DNA of 64,000 nucleotides, taken from the NCBI GenBank assembly GCA_963717125.1, contig CAVQVG010000015.1:310001-374000 (forward strand), in the 5' to 3' direction. Both the position numbers and the translations under genes were made by a program. Position 1 is the first letter of the stretch; each line of letters begins with the position of its first letter. A model generated the notes under the pieces. It searched no databases and was not told the origin of the DNA. It worked only from the letters and a program-made list of their open reading frames with translations. This stretch comes from RYN-230 sp963717125 (GTDB taxonomy: Bacteria; Actinomycetota; Actinomycetes; Streptosporangiales; Streptosporangiaceae). Positions 43,510-52,245 of the stretch are shown one piece after another.

Positions 43510-44601
43510 ATGTCCGCGATCACGCCCTTCCGCGTCGAGATCCCGCAGGCCGACCTGGACGACCTACACGACCGGCTGGACCGCGTCCGCTGGCCCGACG
43601 AGCTGCCCGGCGTCGGCTGGGACCTCGGTATCCCGCTGGAGCGGACTCGCGAGCTGGCCACCTACTGGCGCGAGAAGTTCGACTGGCGCGCTCAAGAGGC
43701 CGCGCTCAACCGGTACCCGCAGTACACCACCGAGATCGACGGCCAGAACGTCCACTTCCTGCACGTCAGGTCGGCCAACCCCGACGCGCTGCCACTGGTC
43801 CTCACCCACGGCTGGCCCGGTTCGGTCCTGGAGTTCCTCGACGTGATCGGACCCCTGTCGGCCGACTTCCACCTGGTCATCCCGTCCATTCCCGGCTTCG
43901 GCTTCTCCGGCCCCACACAGTCGAAGGGCTGGGACATCCACCGGGTCGCCCGCGCCTGGGCCGTCCTGATGAAGCGGCTCGGTTACCAGCGCTACGGAGC
44001 ACACGGCGGCGACTGGGGCTCCGGCATCTCCCGCGCCCTGGGAGCCGTCGCGCCCGCGCACGTCGTCGGGGTGCACCTCACCTATCTGGTCACCCCGCCT
44101 CCCGGCGCCGACGAGCCCTCGCTGTCCCCCGGCGACCAGGCCCGCCTCGCCAAGATCAAGCAGCTTCAGACGCGCCAGCCCGCCTACCAGGCGTTGCACG
44201 CCACCAGACCGCAGACGATTTCCTACGCCCTGACCGACTCGCCGGCCGGACTGCTCGCCTGGATCGCCGAGAAGTTCACCGAGTGGGCCGATCCCCGCTC
44301 CACAATCACCCTCGACCAGATCCTGGCTGACGTCTCGATCTACTGGTTCACCGCCACCGCTGGTTCCTCAGCCCGCCTTGCGAACGAATCCCCGCGCGGG
44401 ATGGTGCCCTGCCCGGTGCCGGTCGGGGTGGTCGTCCTGCCATACGACATCCTCCAGTCCGTCCGGCCCTTGGCCGAACAGGACTACGACATCGTGCACT
44501 GGACCGAGTTCGACCGCGGCGGACACTTCTCCGGACTCGAGGTCCCCGACCTGCTGGCCGCCGACATCCGCGACTTCTTCCACGAGCTCCAGGTGCCTTA
44601 G
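43510..44601 (+). CDS. Epoxide hydrolase (EHN-type alpha/beta hydrolase)
   Basis: 363 aa, ATG with GGGAGGT upstream. The N-terminal EHN domain (FRVEIPQADLDDLHDRLDRVRWPDE) leads to HGWPGSVLEFLDVI (oxyanion loop). The nucleophile Asp is in AHGGDWGSGIS and the base His in RGGHFSGLEVPDLLA. Tyr residues in the cap (YWFTATAGSS) would polarise the epoxide. It is soluble, and shares an operator region with MarR, so it is likely induced by a lipophilic or phenolic compound. Confidence 0.92.
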   Translation: MSAITPFRVEIPQADLDDLHDRLDRVRWPDELPGVGWDLGIPLERTRELATYWREKFDWRAQEAALNRYPQYTTEIDGQNVHFLHVRSANPDALPLVLTHGWPGSVLEFLDVIGPLSADFHLVIPSIPGFGFSGPTQSKGWDIHRVARAWAVLMKRLGYQRYGAHGGDWGSGISRALGAVAPAHVVGVHLTYLVTPPPGADEPSLSPGDQARLAKIKQLQTRQPAYQALHATRPQTISYALTDSPAGLLAWIAEKFTEWADPRSTITLDQILADVSIYWFTATAGSSARLANESPRGMVPCPVPVGVVVLPYDILQSVRPLAEQDYDIVHWTEFDRGGHFSGLEVPDLLAADIRDFFHELQVP

Positions 44602-44712
44602 ACGCCCCAATGAGAGCTAACGGGTCCCTCTCGGGCAGCCTCGGTGCCTGGTAGCCGATCGTGGGTGAGCACTCAGTACCGCAAACAAGAATGATGTTTA
44701 AAAGTCGCTTTA

Positions 44713-44731
44713 CGAACAGCTTGCGTGTTCG
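44713..44731. promoter_or_regulatory. Inverted repeat before the DeoR gene
   Basis: CGAACA and TGTTCG are 6-bp arms 7 bp apart, 24 bp before the DeoR start. This is a likely autoregulatory site. Confidence 0.5.
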
Positions 44732-44754
44732 TCCGGGCGGTGTTCAATCGCGGC

Positions 44755-45516
44755 ATGAGCAACGCAGACCGGCACCGGCTGATCGCCCAGGCTGTGCAGG
44801 ACTCAGGCAGTGCCACGGTCCCGGAACTAGCCGAGCTGACCGGCGCCTCGGAGATGACCATCCGGCGCGATCTGGACACCCTCGCCGCGCAAGGCGTCCT
44901 CGAACGATTCCGCGGCGGGGCGCGCACGCTGCTGCTGCGGGGCGAGGAGCCGCCCTTCGCGCTACGCGCCCACGAGGCTGTCAACGCCAAGCGCCGGATC
45001 GCCGCCGAGGTCTCCCGACTCATCGCGGACGGCGAGACCGTCCTGCTCGACAGCGGCACCACCTGCCTGGAGGTCGCCCGACTGCTGCACGGCCGACAGG
45101 TCACCGTGATGCCCCTGTCGTTGCAGGCCATCCACACGCTCAGCGACGCCGCCACCCCGACCACCCTCATGGTGCCGGGTGGACGGCCCCGCAACGGTGA
45201 GGGCGCCCTGACCGGCCCCCTCACCCTCGCCTCCCTCGCAGCGCTGCGCTTCGACACCGCGGTCCTCGGCTGCTGCGGCCTGAGCGCCGCCGAGGGTTTG
45301 ACCGCTTACGACCTCGACGACGCGGCGGTGAAGAAGGCGATCATCGCCTCGACGCGTCGCATCATCGCCGCCGCCGACGGCAGCAAACTCGGCCGCACCG
45401 CCCACGCCTACGTCGGCCCCTCCACCCTCGTGCACACCCTCGTCACCGACACCACCGCGCCCGCCGACGAAGTAGCAGCGCTCGAAGGAACCGGCACCGT
45501 CGTCACAACCGCCTAG
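44755..45516 (+). CDS. DeoR-family transcriptional regulator
   Basis: 253 aa from ATG 44755; an earlier GTG at 44725 would start inside the inverted repeat. The HTH is ATVPELAELTGASEMTIRRDLDTLAAQGVLERFRGGA, the DeoR signature. The sugar-phosphate sensor domain has VLLDSGTTCLEVARLL, VMVPGG-like LMVPGGRPR and AAADGSKLGRTAHAYVGP. It is followed 18 bp later by a sugar-efflux-type MFS gene, which it probably controls in response to a phosphorylated sugar. Confidence 0.92.
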   Translation: MSNADRHRLIAQAVQDSGSATVPELAELTGASEMTIRRDLDTLAAQGVLERFRGGARTLLLRGEEPPFALRAHEAVNAKRRIAAEVSRLIADGETVLLDSGTTCLEVARLLHGRQVTVMPLSLQAIHTLSDAATPTTLMVPGGRPRNGEGALTGPLTLASLAALRFDTAVLGCCGLSAAEGLTAYDLDDAAVKKAIIASTRRIIAAADGSKLGRTAHAYVGPSTLVHTLVTDTTAPADEVAALEGTGTVVTTA

Positions 45517-45533
45517 ATTCGAGGGTCTCCTCC

Positions 45534-46832
45534 ATGCCATCCGCACTCGCCGCTGCCGAGGTTGCGACCACCCCGTCCGCGGCGCGCTCGGTCTGGGCCT
45601 CGCCGCTCTACCGCGGAGCGACCGTCGCGCTGTTCCTCTCCGGGCTAGGGACGTCCGCCGCCGCGCCGCAGATCACCCTGTTCCTGGTCAACGACCTGCA
45701 CGTCTCGCTGACCACGGCCGGGCTGTTCTACCTCACGAACATCACCGCCCCGCTCGCCGGCTACCTGATCGGCGCACGCTCGGACCGCTCCGGAAAGCGG
45801 CTCGGGCTGTTCCGGTGGTGTGCTCTGGCGGGATGCCTCGGGTGGGTCGCGATGGCCTTGGCCGACCAGGTGTGGATGCCCTTCGTGATCAGTGCCGTCG
45901 TTCTGGCCTTCTCGGGCGCTGCCGGCTCGCAGCTGTTCGCCGCAGTCCACGACGACCTGCAAACGACCGCGAACCCCGTGGCCGACGGGGTCGTCTCCAT
46001 CGTACGGATGGCGTTGACGGCCGGATGGGTCGTCGGCCCCGTCCTCGGCTCGATCCTGGCGACTGCCGCCGGTTCGCGCGTGATGCTCGCGGCCACCGGG
46101 TCGTGCGCCCTCGCGCAGATCGTCCCCATGGGCTTCGCGCGCACCGGCCCCGCTCGGCCCGGCGCGCACACCGCCTCCGAGTCCGAAGTGCAGGCCGAGC
46201 GCCTCGCGCGGCGCCCGAAGCTCCGGGAGATGCTGCCGCTGCTCGCGTTCACCGGGCTGTACGTGTTCGTCTACGCGGGTGAGCCGATCAAGTACGGCTA
46301 CCTGCCGATCTACATGCGCGACGACATGCATCTGCCGACGGCGGTCAGCGGCGTGGTCATCGGCATCCAACCTCTGATAGAGCTGATCCTGATGCCGGTA
46401 GCCGTGGTCGTCGCCCGCCGTCTCGGCATGATGCACCTGATGATCCTCGGCGCGGCGTTCGGCGTCGGCGCGAATCTCTGCTTCGCTCTGACCGGCGACG
46501 CCGCCGGAATGTTCGCCGGGCAGATCCTCATGGGCGGGGTATGGGGTGTGTTCGCGGCCCTGGGCATCATCGTCGCCCAACGACTACTGCCCCAAGCCGT
46601 CGCGACCGCCTCAGCCGTCTTCATGAGCTCCACGGCGATCGCCAGCGCCCTCGGCGGGCTGACCGGCAGCCTCGGCGTCAGCGTTCTCGGCCTGCCGCAT
46701 GTGTTCTTCGCCCCGGCTCTCTACGGACTCATCGCCACCAGCGGGATCGCCGTCATGAGCCGCCGACCTGGGGTGAGGCGCGGCATCTCACGGACGGGTG
46801 ATGTCACAGCCGCGGGCGAGGATCGCAACTAG
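45534..46832 (+). CDS. MFS transporter, SET (sugar efflux) type
   Basis: 432 aa, about 12 TMs. GYLIGARSDRSGKRLG is the MFS loop 2-3 motif. The first helices (ATVALFLSGLGTSAAAPQITLFLVNDL) and the acidic VHDDLQTT region resemble SetA/SetB-like sugar efflux proteins. Together with the DeoR regulator it suggests export of a sugar or sugar analogue. The stop is 4 bp before the sigma-factor ATG, but whether they share a transcript is unclear. Confidence 0.85.
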   Translation: MPSALAAAEVATTPSAARSVWASPLYRGATVALFLSGLGTSAAAPQITLFLVNDLHVSLTTAGLFYLTNITAPLAGYLIGARSDRSGKRLGLFRWCALAGCLGWVAMALADQVWMPFVISAVVLAFSGAAGSQLFAAVHDDLQTTANPVADGVVSIVRMALTAGWVVGPVLGSILATAAGSRVMLAATGSCALAQIVPMGFARTGPARPGAHTASESEVQAERLARRPKLREMLPLLAFTGLYVFVYAGEPIKYGYLPIYMRDDMHLPTAVSGVVIGIQPLIELILMPVAVVVARRLGMMHLMILGAAFGVGANLCFALTGDAAGMFAGQILMGGVWGVFAALGIIVAQRLLPQAVATASAVFMSSTAIASALGGLTGSLGVSVLGLPHVFFAPALYGLIATSGIAVMSRRPGVRRGISRTGDVTAAGEDRN

Positions 46833-46836
46833 GGAT

Positions 46837-47436
46837 ATGAGCACTGAGGCAAGAGCACGGGTGAGGACGATCCGAGAGCCGCCGGTCGCGGTGCGGGCGC
46901 GGTCGCGTGGACGGCCGCCGAGCTCGCCGCTTGAGGAGTTCGAGCAGGTGTACCTGCGCAACGTCAACGTCCTCATGGGCTACTTCGCGCGCCGGTGCCG
47001 CGATCCGCAGACGGTCGCCGATCTCACCTCCGAGACGTTCGTCCGGGCCATGGATGGCTTCGCCGGGTTCGACCCCCACCGGGGATCGGACCGGGCGTGG
47101 CTGTTCGGCATCGCCGCCCGGGTGTTCGCCCGCCATTGCGAGCGGTCGGCGGGTGACCGGGACGCGGTTGCGCGGCTCGGCGGCCACCGGGCGCTTGACG
47201 AGGACGAGATCGAGGAGCTCGCCGAACGGATCGATGCCGCGCGCGAGGGCGCCGCGCTGATGCAGCGGTACGCACGGCTGCCCGCGGTCGAGCGGGCGGC
47301 GATCGAGCTCGTCAACCTGGAGGGCTTCGCCCCGAAGGAGGCGGCGCTGGCCCTCGGCGTCTCTGGTGTCGCATTCCGCAAACGGCTGTCCCGGGCGAGG
47401 TCCCGGCTGAGAAAGGAGCATCAAAGCGATGACTAA
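46837..47436 (+). CDS. ECF-type RNA polymerase sigma factor
   Basis: 199 aa from ATG 46837. Region 2 is EFEQVYLRNVNVLMGYFARRC to LTSETFVRAMDGFAGFDPHRGSDRAWLFGIAARVFARHC, and region 4 is QRYARLPAVERAAIELVNLEGFAPKEAALALGVSGVAFRKRLSRARSRLRK. The basic N-terminal extension of about 25 residues is unusual. It overlaps the next gene by 8 bp, the normal layout for a sigma/anti-sigma pair. Confidence 0.9.
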   Translation: MSTEARARVRTIREPPVAVRARSRGRPPSSPLEEFEQVYLRNVNVLMGYFARRCRDPQTVADLTSETFVRAMDGFAGFDPHRGSDRAWLFGIAARVFARHCERSAGDRDAVARLGGHRALDEDEIEELAERIDAAREGAALMQRYARLPAVERAAIELVNLEGFAPKEAALALGVSGVAFRKRLSRARSRLRKEHQSDD

Positions 47437-47968
47437 GTTCACAGATAATCTCTGGCGTGATCTCGCTCAAGAGCACGGCCCGGCTCTCGCGCAGGCCGGC
47501 CGTCCCGGACCGGGCCGGGCCCGTAGCCCGCGCGTGATCGCGGGCAGCACGCTCGCGCTGGCGGGCGCCGGCGCGGCGATCGGGCTCGTCCTGACCTCAA
47601 CCTCGAGCACGCCGGCGTCCGCCGCCGTTACCGTCGCGAAGACCAGCGATGGCTCGATACTGGTGACGCTCAATCAACCTGGATCCCAGGCGATCTCCCA
47701 GGCAGACCAGAAGCTCGCCGCAATGGGGCTCCACGAGGGGATCGTGATTTACATGGGGTCCGGTCCGGCAGCCGTCAACGGTCCGGTCACCTGCACGCCG
47801 GAGCCGGGTATACCGAAGCAGCCGACGGTGAAGGTTCTCGTGGGCACGAACGGCACGGAGGTCATCAACCCGGGCACCCCGGACAACACAGGCGTCGGCA
47901 CCTGGCACCTCAAGTCCTGCCATCTCGCGAGTGACACCGGCGGCACCGGCAACACCGGCGCCGGGTGA
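47429..47968 (+). CDS. Single-pass membrane protein, probable anti-sigma-like partner
   Basis: 179 aa. The N-terminal inside segment is short (TKFTDNLWRDLAQEHGPALAQ), followed by a TM near 36-55 (VIAGSTLALAGAGAAIGLVL). The outside part has KTSDGSILVTLNQPG and a Cys pair (VTCTPEP, LKSCHLAS). The inside region is too short for a full anti-sigma domain, but place and topology fit a regulator of the sigma factor. It is upstream of a large membrane protein, probably in the same operon. Confidence 0.7.
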   Translation: MTKFTDNLWRDLAQEHGPALAQAGRPGPGRARSPRVIAGSTLALAGAGAAIGLVLTSTSSTPASAAVTVAKTSDGSILVTLNQPGSQAISQADQKLAAMGLHEGIVIYMGSGPAAVNGPVTCTPEPGIPKQPTVKVLVGTNGTEVINPGTPDNTGVGTWHLKSCHLASDTGGTGNTGAG

Positions 47969-47972
47969 TCTG

Positions 47973-50213
47973 GTGAGGACCGCCGACGCCCGCCCGGCGC
48001 GGGCGTCGGCGATGACCCGGCTGGCGGTTCGGCCCCCGGCTGATGGCGGGGGCCGGACCGCTGTGTGGTGGCCGTGGTCGATCGTCGCCGCCGCGGCCGG
48101 ATGGAACCTCGTGAACCTACGGGCGCTCACGCTCAACGTCCCGTACTTCAACGACAGCACGATGCACGAGCAGATGGTGCGGTTCGCGACGGCGCGGCTG
48201 CGCGCCGGGCACCTGCCGCTCACCAGCTGGTTCCCGTTCCTCGGGGAGGGGTCGCCGCAGTTCCTGCACTATCAGAGCCTGCCGGCGATCCTGACCGGGC
48301 TGGCGGGCCTCGCGGTCGGCCCCGACGTGGCGTTCCGCTGGTCGCTGTACCTGCTTTTGTCGCTGTGGCCGATCAGCGTCTACCTCTCGGCCCGCGCGTT
48401 CGGGGCGGGCAGGGCGGCGGCGGCCGCCTCGGCTGCGATGGCTCCGTTCCTGATGAGCGTCACGGGGGTCGGCTACGAGCAGGTCGCCTACGTGTGGACG
48501 GGATACGGCGTCTGGACGCAGCTGTGGGCGTCGTGGACGCTGCCGCTCGCGTGGGGCTGGAGCTGGCGAGCGATCCGCGACGGGCGCGGCTACCTCCGGG
48601 CGATCGGTCTGACCGCGCTCACCGTCGCGCTGCACTTCGAGACCGGCTACCTCGCGCTGTCGGTGCTGCTCGTCTGGCCGCTCGTCGCCGGAAGGCCGCT
48701 CGTGTCCCGGTTGCGGCGGGCCGCGGTCCTCCTCGGCGGTTCGCTGCTCGCGTCGGCGTGGGTGATCGTCCCGCTCCTGGAGCAGCGGCTGTGGGCGGCG
48801 GTCAACGAGCCGCTGCAGGACAGCGGACTCGTCAACGGCTACGGCGCGCGTGACGTGATGCACTGGCTGCTCTCGGGGCAGATGCTCGACTCCGGCCGAC
48901 TGCCCGTCGTGACCGTGTTCGCGGCGCTCGGGTTCGGACTGGCGTGGCTGGCCTGGTCCTCGTCCCCCGACGCCCGCGCCCTGCTGGCCGCGCTCGCGGT
49001 GTGCCTGCTGTTCGCGTTCGGCCGCACGACGTTCGGGTCGCTCGTCAACGTGATCCCGGGCAGCGCCGACATCTTCTTCCGCCGCTTCATGATGGGCGTG
49101 CAGCTCGCCGCGCTGCTGCTCGCCGGCCGGGGAGCAGCGTGGCTGGCGGCGAGATGCGTGCGGCTGCTCGAAGCCCGAGTTCCACATTGGACGGCCATCC
49201 TCACCCCGGCGGCCGTTCTCGTCGCGGCGGTCGCGGTGCTCGCGCCCGCGTGGTTTCAGCTCGGCGCCTACGACCGCCACGACAGCGCCGCGATCGCGGC
49301 CCAGCGCCGCGCGGACAACACCGAGGGCACCGACCTCGATCGCCTCGTCGCGGTGATCGAACGCGACGGCGGCGGCCGGACGTACGCGGGGATGCCGTCG
49401 AACTGGGGTCAGGACTTCACCGTCGGGGCGGTGCCCGTGTTCAAGTACCTGGAGAGCCGCGACGTCAACGAGGTCGGATACACGCTGCGGACGGCGTCGC
49501 TGATGACCGACCCGGAGTACTTCTTCGACGACCGGGACCCCTCCGACTACCGGCTGTTCGGGATCCGCTACCTCATCCTTCCCGCCCGCGACCAGCCGCC
49601 GGTGCCCGCGCGGCTGGCGATGCGGTCCGGCCCCTACTGGCTGTGGACGATCGACGGCGGCTACATCCAGGCCGGCCAGATCGTCGGCGAGCTCCCGGCG
49701 AACCGGACGAACGTGGGTGCCCGCAGCGTTCCGCTGCTTCACTCCGGGCTCGCCGCGGACGGCGCTTATCTCGCTGTCAGGTACGGGTCCGGCCGTGGCG
49801 GGGATGACCCGCCACCGCCGATGCGAAGCCGGCCCTCCGCCGGCGCGGTCAGCACGGAACGCGCCGACCTCGATGATGGCGAGGCCTCGGCGACGGTGCG
49901 GATGCGCCGACCCGGAGTCGCGGTGCTCACCGCCTCCTATGACCCCGGGTGGACGGCAACCGTGAACGGCCGGCAGCGGCCTATCCGGATGGTGGCGCCG
50001 GCGCTCGTCGCCGTTGACGTCCCCGCGGGCACAGACCACGTCGTGTTCCGCTTCCACGGGTACGGCGACTACCCAGCGTTGCTCGCACTGAGCTGCCTCA
50101 CCCTCGCCACGGTCGCCGCCGCGCCGGTGTGCGTGCAGTACGCAAGGCGGCGCCGCGACGCTAAAGAAGCGCCGCGTGCCGCTGAAGGCCGACGAGATCA
50201 TCAAACCGATTGA
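47973..50213 (+). CDS. Large polytopic membrane protein, GT-C/YfhO-like
   Basis: 746 aa from GTG 47973, 4 bp after the previous stop. About 10-12 TMs (residues roughly 30-420) open with NLRALTLNVPYFNDSTMHEQMVRFA, placing Asp/Glu in the first outside loop as in GT-C glycosyltransferases, followed by FPFLGEGSPQFLHYQSLPA. A roughly 230-residue outside domain has YGDYPALLAL and PGWTATVNGRQRPI, a YfhO-like beta domain ending in a last TM. It probably transfers or handles a lipid-linked sugar at the cell surface. The donor is unknown. Confidence 0.75.
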   Translation: MRTADARPARASAMTRLAVRPPADGGGRTAVWWPWSIVAAAAGWNLVNLRALTLNVPYFNDSTMHEQMVRFATARLRAGHLPLTSWFPFLGEGSPQFLHYQSLPAILTGLAGLAVGPDVAFRWSLYLLLSLWPISVYLSARAFGAGRAAAAASAAMAPFLMSVTGVGYEQVAYVWTGYGVWTQLWASWTLPLAWGWSWRAIRDGRGYLRAIGLTALTVALHFETGYLALSVLLVWPLVAGRPLVSRLRRAAVLLGGSLLASAWVIVPLLEQRLWAAVNEPLQDSGLVNGYGARDVMHWLLSGQMLDSGRLPVVTVFAALGFGLAWLAWSSSPDARALLAALAVCLLFAFGRTTFGSLVNVIPGSADIFFRRFMMGVQLAALLLAGRGAAWLAARCVRLLEARVPHWTAILTPAAVLVAAVAVLAPAWFQLGAYDRHDSAAIAAQRRADNTEGTDLDRLVAVIERDGGGRTYAGMPSNWGQDFTVGAVPVFKYLESRDVNEVGYTLRTASLMTDPEYFFDDRDPSDYRLFGIRYLILPARDQPPVPARLAMRSGPYWLWTIDGGYIQAGQIVGELPANRTNVGARSVPLLHSGLAADGAYLAVRYGSGRGGDDPPPPMRSRPSAGAVSTERADLDDGEASATVRMRRPGVAVLTASYDPGWTATVNGRQRPIRMVAPALVAVDVPAGTDHVVFRFHGYGDYPALLALSCLTLATVAAAPVCVQYARRRRDAKEAPRAAEGRRDHQTD

Positions 50214-50291
50214 GACTGACGGCTGCTATCTCATGGCGACCAGAGGAAGCCACCGGCAGTGCAAGCACCCGGATAAACCTACCGGCGAGAT

Positions 50292-50762
50292 CTATCGAGT
50301 TGCCTGCGCTGCGCCGGTTCCAGCAAGCGCCTGCCAGATTTCTAGCAGCCCCGACTTCTTTGTGATTGCTAGCTGGACCTGCCTGCCGCCGGCCTCTCCG
50401 GTGATGATTATCCAGTCGCGTTTAGCCAGCCGGTACCGTGCCTGTCTGAACGCGACGGATGATTCGCGTCCGGTGAATGCAAACTCGCGGGAGGCCCCCG
50501 GCAAGGAGATCATGAATGCGTCAGCGCCGACGACCAGCCGCTTCGGGCCTTTAAAGCGGATCCACTGGCCGCGGGTGCCCTCGAATCCGCCCGTCCCGAG
50601 AATGCTGACATGGTCAAGCGGTGTTGAAAGACACACCCGCGCCTGTATCTCGCCGCGCAGGGGAGCGTTCGTGAAGCGCTCACGGTTCCGCCGCATGACC
50701 AGATACATTATGCCGCCGATGACGGCGAACGACGTTAGAGCCGAGAGCGCCTGCATGCTCAC
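50292..50762 (-). CDS. Small PH-like membrane protein
   Basis: 156 aa. One N-terminal TM (ALSALTSFAVIGGIMYLVM) is followed by a cytoplasmic beta-rich domain: GPKRLVVGADAFMISLPG, EFAFTGRESSVAFRQARY and RDWIIITGEAGGRQVQLAIT, ending in a helix (LLEIWQALAGTG). The pattern is PH-like. It resembles the protein at 23346 in layout but not in detail. Function is unknown. Confidence 0.7.
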   Translation of the reverse strand: MSMQALSALTSFAVIGGIMYLVMRRNRERFTNAPLRGEIQARVCLSTPLDHVSILGTGGFEGTRGQWIRFKGPKRLVVGADAFMISLPGASREFAFTGRESSVAFRQARYRLAKRDWIIITGEAGGRQVQLAITKKSGLLEIWQALAGTGAAQATR

Positions 50763-50885
50763 ATCCTATCCCCCGGTGGACTTATTACAGTTATTCCGTC
50801 TTACAAGTGCCACCAGCGCATGCGCTAGGCGTTCGGATCGGGGTACGTCGGCGGCCCTGCGCGTGCTCGTACGTCTCGGTGCCGA

Positions 50886-51085
50886 TCAGCGGCTCGTGTT
50901 GTCCAGGATCGCGGTGACGGCGCCCCATAACCACGCAATGCCGCAGCGATGCCGGTTGCGGCCCCGGTCGTGCGCGGACGGGCAGGCGATGCCATCACTG
51001 GTCAGGGGCCTTCGGCTATCGCCTTCAAGCTGCGGCCGACCGGGTATTCGGCGAAGATCCGCCGGACGACATCGGCCGTCTCAGA
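50886..51085 (-). pseudogene. Serine recombinase remnant
   Basis: Read leftward: ETADVVRRIFAEYPVGRSLKAIAEG, then a one-base shift and LTSDGIACPSAHDRGRNRH with GIAWLWGAVTAILDNT and a stop. These are adjoining parts of the recombinase domain of large serine recombinases (usually RRIFxxYxxGxSxxxIAxxLNxxGIPxP then WxxxxVxxILxNPxYxG). The catalytic Ser domain is absent. It shows that an integrative element or phage once lay here. Confidence 0.7.
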
Positions 51086-51152
51086 CGCGCAAGCTCTTCG
51101 ACGCCGACGGAGTTACCGGGCCCCATTACGCCATGACCGAACCTCCTCAGCG

Positions 51153-51272
51153 TCACGCGGTGGAGCGAGGCTCGTGTCCGGGGGACTGGCCGCCGTCGAT
51201 GTGAGCGATTTCACCGGTGATCTCGGCATTCACTCGGACTCCTCGGCGGGCGTACTCGACGGCCAGTGAGCG
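51153..51272 (-). pseudogene. SDR remnant with internal deletion
   Basis: SLAVEYARRGVRVNA, then EITGEIAHIDGGQSPGHEP and a stop. The first part is SDR helix/strand F (ARRGVRVNAxxPG). The second is the C-terminal end (TGEIxHxDGGQSAG). The 40 or so residues normally between are gone. It overlaps the end of the VOC gene in another frame. Confidence 0.7.
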
Positions 51273-51694
51273 GGCGACCAGTCACCCTCTGGGTCCGTGG
51301 TTTGCCCCACTTCGATCAGATGACCGTCGGGATCGCGGATGTAGCAGCGCTTCTCGAACTGGTGCTGTTTCGGCGGCGTCAGGAATTCAGCACCCCGGGC
51401 GCTCCATTCGGCGTACACGGCCTCGATATCTTTAACCCGGATATTAAGGAAGCTGCTGACCCGGTCGGGATCACGCGGCGTCTCCAGGATGACCGTAGGC
51501 TTGTCGTCGGTCGGTCCTCCGCCGCCATTGATGACGATCCAGCTGTTGGCCAGCGCAACATTGACCGGATCTCCGGGAAAGGCCACCCTGCCGCCGAGTA
51601 CTTCGGTGTAGAAGCGCCGAGAGCGCTCGACATCGTCCGAGACGATGAAGTGGGTCAACACAATTCCCTCTGGGGGCGATGGGAGCTCGGCCAT
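51230..51694 (-). CDS. VOC-family protein with end replaced by an SDR remnant
   Basis: 154 aa. LTHFIVSDDVERSRRFYTEVLGGRVAF, TVILETPRDPDRVSSFLNIRVKDIEAVYAEWSARGAEFL and YIRDPDGHLIEVGQTT give a complete single VOC unit. The final residues (WPSSTPAEESE) read out of frame through the SDR fragment, so the original C-terminus was lost at the junction near 51280. The fold should be complete and the protein may work. Confidence 0.8.
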   Translation of the reverse strand: MAELPSPPEGIVLTHFIVSDDVERSRRFYTEVLGGRVAFPGDPVNVALANSWIVINGGGGPTDDKPTVILETPRDPDRVSSFLNIRVKDIEAVYAEWSARGAEFLTPPKQHQFEKRCYIRDPDGHLIEVGQTTDPEGDWSPAHWPSSTPAEESE

Positions 51695-51945
51695 CCGGGC
51701 ACCTCCGCTGGCTAGGTCTCACACCCCGCTTTGCGGCGGGGCCCGCAGCCGACGTTACTACGAGTTAAGCGTTCGATCTCCTGCCACGTCCGCGTGGGGA
51801 TCCGGACCGCAGGCGGCGGCAGAGGCGGTGCTGTCTCCGCGGTGCCGAAAGTTAAGCGCGACTCAGCCGCGATGACGCACGTATGCAAGGGGACTCCGAA
51901 ACGTCGCCGCTCCGGCGAGCCGCGTTCGCCGGTACCGTCATTTCT

Positions 51946-52216
51946 GTGCCTGCCAGCCAGCCACCCGGCCGGGCCACTGTGACCCCCAGTTCGTTCCGGG
52001 AGATGTTCCCTGCCCTCGCGCGGCAGGTGTGGCTGGACACTCCTGCCAGCGCGCCGGGTGCGATGCCGGTGACGGCCGCGCTGGCGTCGGCCATCACCGG
52101 CTGGCAGGAGGGATCGCTCGGCGCGGCGGACTGGGAGGATGCCGGACCGCGGGCACGGTCCGGCTTCGCTCGTTACCTCGGGGTGCCGGAAGCGCATGTC
52201 GCCCTGATGGGCTCAA
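51946..52216 (+). pseudogene. Class V aminotransferase N-terminal fragment
   Basis: From GTG 51946: SFREMFPALARQVWLDTPAS, GAMPVTAALASAITGWQEGS and GFARYLGVPEAHVALMGSM match the first 85 residues of class V (cysteine desulfurase/epimerase-like) PLP enzymes. The match stops at about 52216, right before the end of the convergent STAND gene, so the PLP Lys domain is lost. Confidence 0.65.
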
Positions 52217-52245
52217 TGCGGCGCCAGGCCAAAAAAGGGGCAGGT

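Noticed and set aside
48117..50204. Long minus-strand open frame (695 codons) opposite the GT-C-like gene
   Set aside because: Arg/Gly/Pro-rich composition only. The plus strand has clear membrane segments and conserved loops.
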